Shown here piece after piece: positions 63,610 through 64,000 of a DNA stretch of 64,000 bases (position 1 is its first letter; every line of letters begins with the position of its first letter). The translations under genes and the position numbers were made by a program. The notes below the pieces were generated by a model. That model was given only the letters and a program-made list of their open reading frames with translations, did no database searches and was not told the origin of the DNA. Origin of the DNA: Stenotrophomonas maltophilia (GTDB taxonomy: Bacteria; Pseudomonadota; Gammaproteobacteria; Xanthomonadales; Xanthomonadaceae); contig DEVL01000005.1 in NCBI GenBank assembly GCA_002363385.1, positions 336,453 to 400,452 on the forward strand. Reading direction: 5' to 3'.

Positions 63610-63673
63610 TAACCACCCCCACGAAAGCGTGCATTACCGCGGTGGTTAGCCGCAGGTGAGCGGTTGGTAATGC
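63610..63673. repeat. Interleaved inverted repeats
   Basis: TAACCACC (63610) pairs with GGTGGTTA (63641); inside it CACG-AAAG-CGTG forms a small hairpin; GCATTACC (63631) pairs with GGTAATGC (63666). The two long pairings cannot coexist simply, as one arm lies in the loop of the other. Purpose unknown; lies between the last two minus-strand genes. Confidence 0.5.
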
Positions 63674-63716
63674 GCCCATTCATTGGCCCCGGATTTAACC
63701 GGATGCAAACGCAATC

Positions 63717-64000
63717 TCACGCGGTGTTGCTGTTTTTTTCGCCTGAGCGTGAACTGAACAAAAGCCACCCCAGTGCAACACCACCGATCGCACCGGCCAC
63801 CTCGAGCACCACGCGCGAGCCCAGCTCGTTCGGATCGTGGATACCGGCCAGGAACAACCGCGCATACAGCGGCGACTCGAGCCGCATCATGCCCATATAG
63901 AAGAGATTCCACGCATCGATGCCGGCCGAGGCCACCACCGCGATCACGCAGGCCCAGCCGATCGCGTGCCCGTCGGTCCAGCCTGCCCAGCGACACAGGC
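63717..64000 (-). CDS. Partial membrane protein, N-terminus beyond the window
   Basis: Frame open from the right edge for 94 residues (LCRWAGWTDGHAIGWACVIA then VVASAGIDAWNLFYMGM). Hydrophobic segments at the start and near the end (RVVLEVAGAIGGVALGWLLF), with a polar tail ending SRSGEKNSNTA. No family recognised. The apparent ATG-less starts inside the window are not real starts; the gene begins outside. Confidence 0.65.
   Translation of the reverse strand, partial: LCRWAGWTDGHAIGWACVIAVVASAGIDAWNLFYMGMMRLESPLYARLFLAGIHDPNELGSRVVLEVAGAIGGVALGWLLFSSRSGEKNSNTA

Overview
The window looks like chromosome of a high-GC gammaproteobacterium of the Xanthomonadaceae, most likely Stenotrophomonas or a close relative. 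The evidence is the codon use, the gene content (LytTR two-component pair, aceE, glnE, RAYT transposase, many small secreted proteins) and three REP palindromes with the GTAG-headed sequence typical of Stenotrophomonas SMAG elements. I see no rRNA, tRNA, CRISPR array or complete insertion sequence. All calls come from reading translations and DNA by eye; no database search was run. Layout: 1-5.5 kb holds a partial MpaB-type oxygenase, a small membrane protein, a lipoprotein, a LytTR regulator/LytS-type kinase pair and an M28 peptidase. 5.5-10.2 kb is one leftward operon of four exported proteins ending in a CsgG-like lipoprotein, with no curli subunit genes. 10.3-13.1 kb is an ECF sigma factor/VOC/YciI cluster with a divergent second YciI gene. 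13.1-21.5 kb carries an NHL-M23 fusion, a lytic transglycosylase, a CSS-EAL phosphodiesterase, a polysaccharide deacetylase and a divergent MFS/LysR pair. 21.5-25.0 kb has an ABC-F ATPase behind a three-codon leader ORF, then hipBA under three operators spaced exactly 50 bp apart. 25.0-26.8 kb is a zinc-starvation pair (G3E GTPase and MerC protein) flanking a Zur-like palindrome. 26.8-34.7 kb contains small envelope proteins, a RAYT gene beside a long inverted repeat, a methyltransferase, an alpha/beta hydrolase and a BlaI/M56-ankyrin/beta-lactamase-family locus. 35.0-45.0 kb reads as accessory DNA. It has a type II restriction-modification block (SsoII-like cytosine methyltransferase with its own operator, Vsr, EcoRII-like endonuclease) with two unrecognised proteins beside it, then yncE, then a visibly AT-rich two-gene module (a cysteine-rich protein and a 745-residue TPR protein) next to aceE. 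45.2-64 kb returns to core genes: aceE, a PadR/ferric-reductase operon, YceI lipoprotein, RutE-type nitroreductase, ELM1-like protein, a tandem pair of secreted paralogs, queuosine-precursor transporter, glnE, succinate CoA-transferase, the 2-oxoadipate enzyme HglS, a HAD hydrolase pair, an EF-hand protein and a partial membrane protein. The best candidates for something undescribed are the TPR/cysteine-rich module (41945-45033), the four-gene CsgG-like envelope operon (5550-10230) and the two unrecognised proteins flanking the restriction-modification genes.
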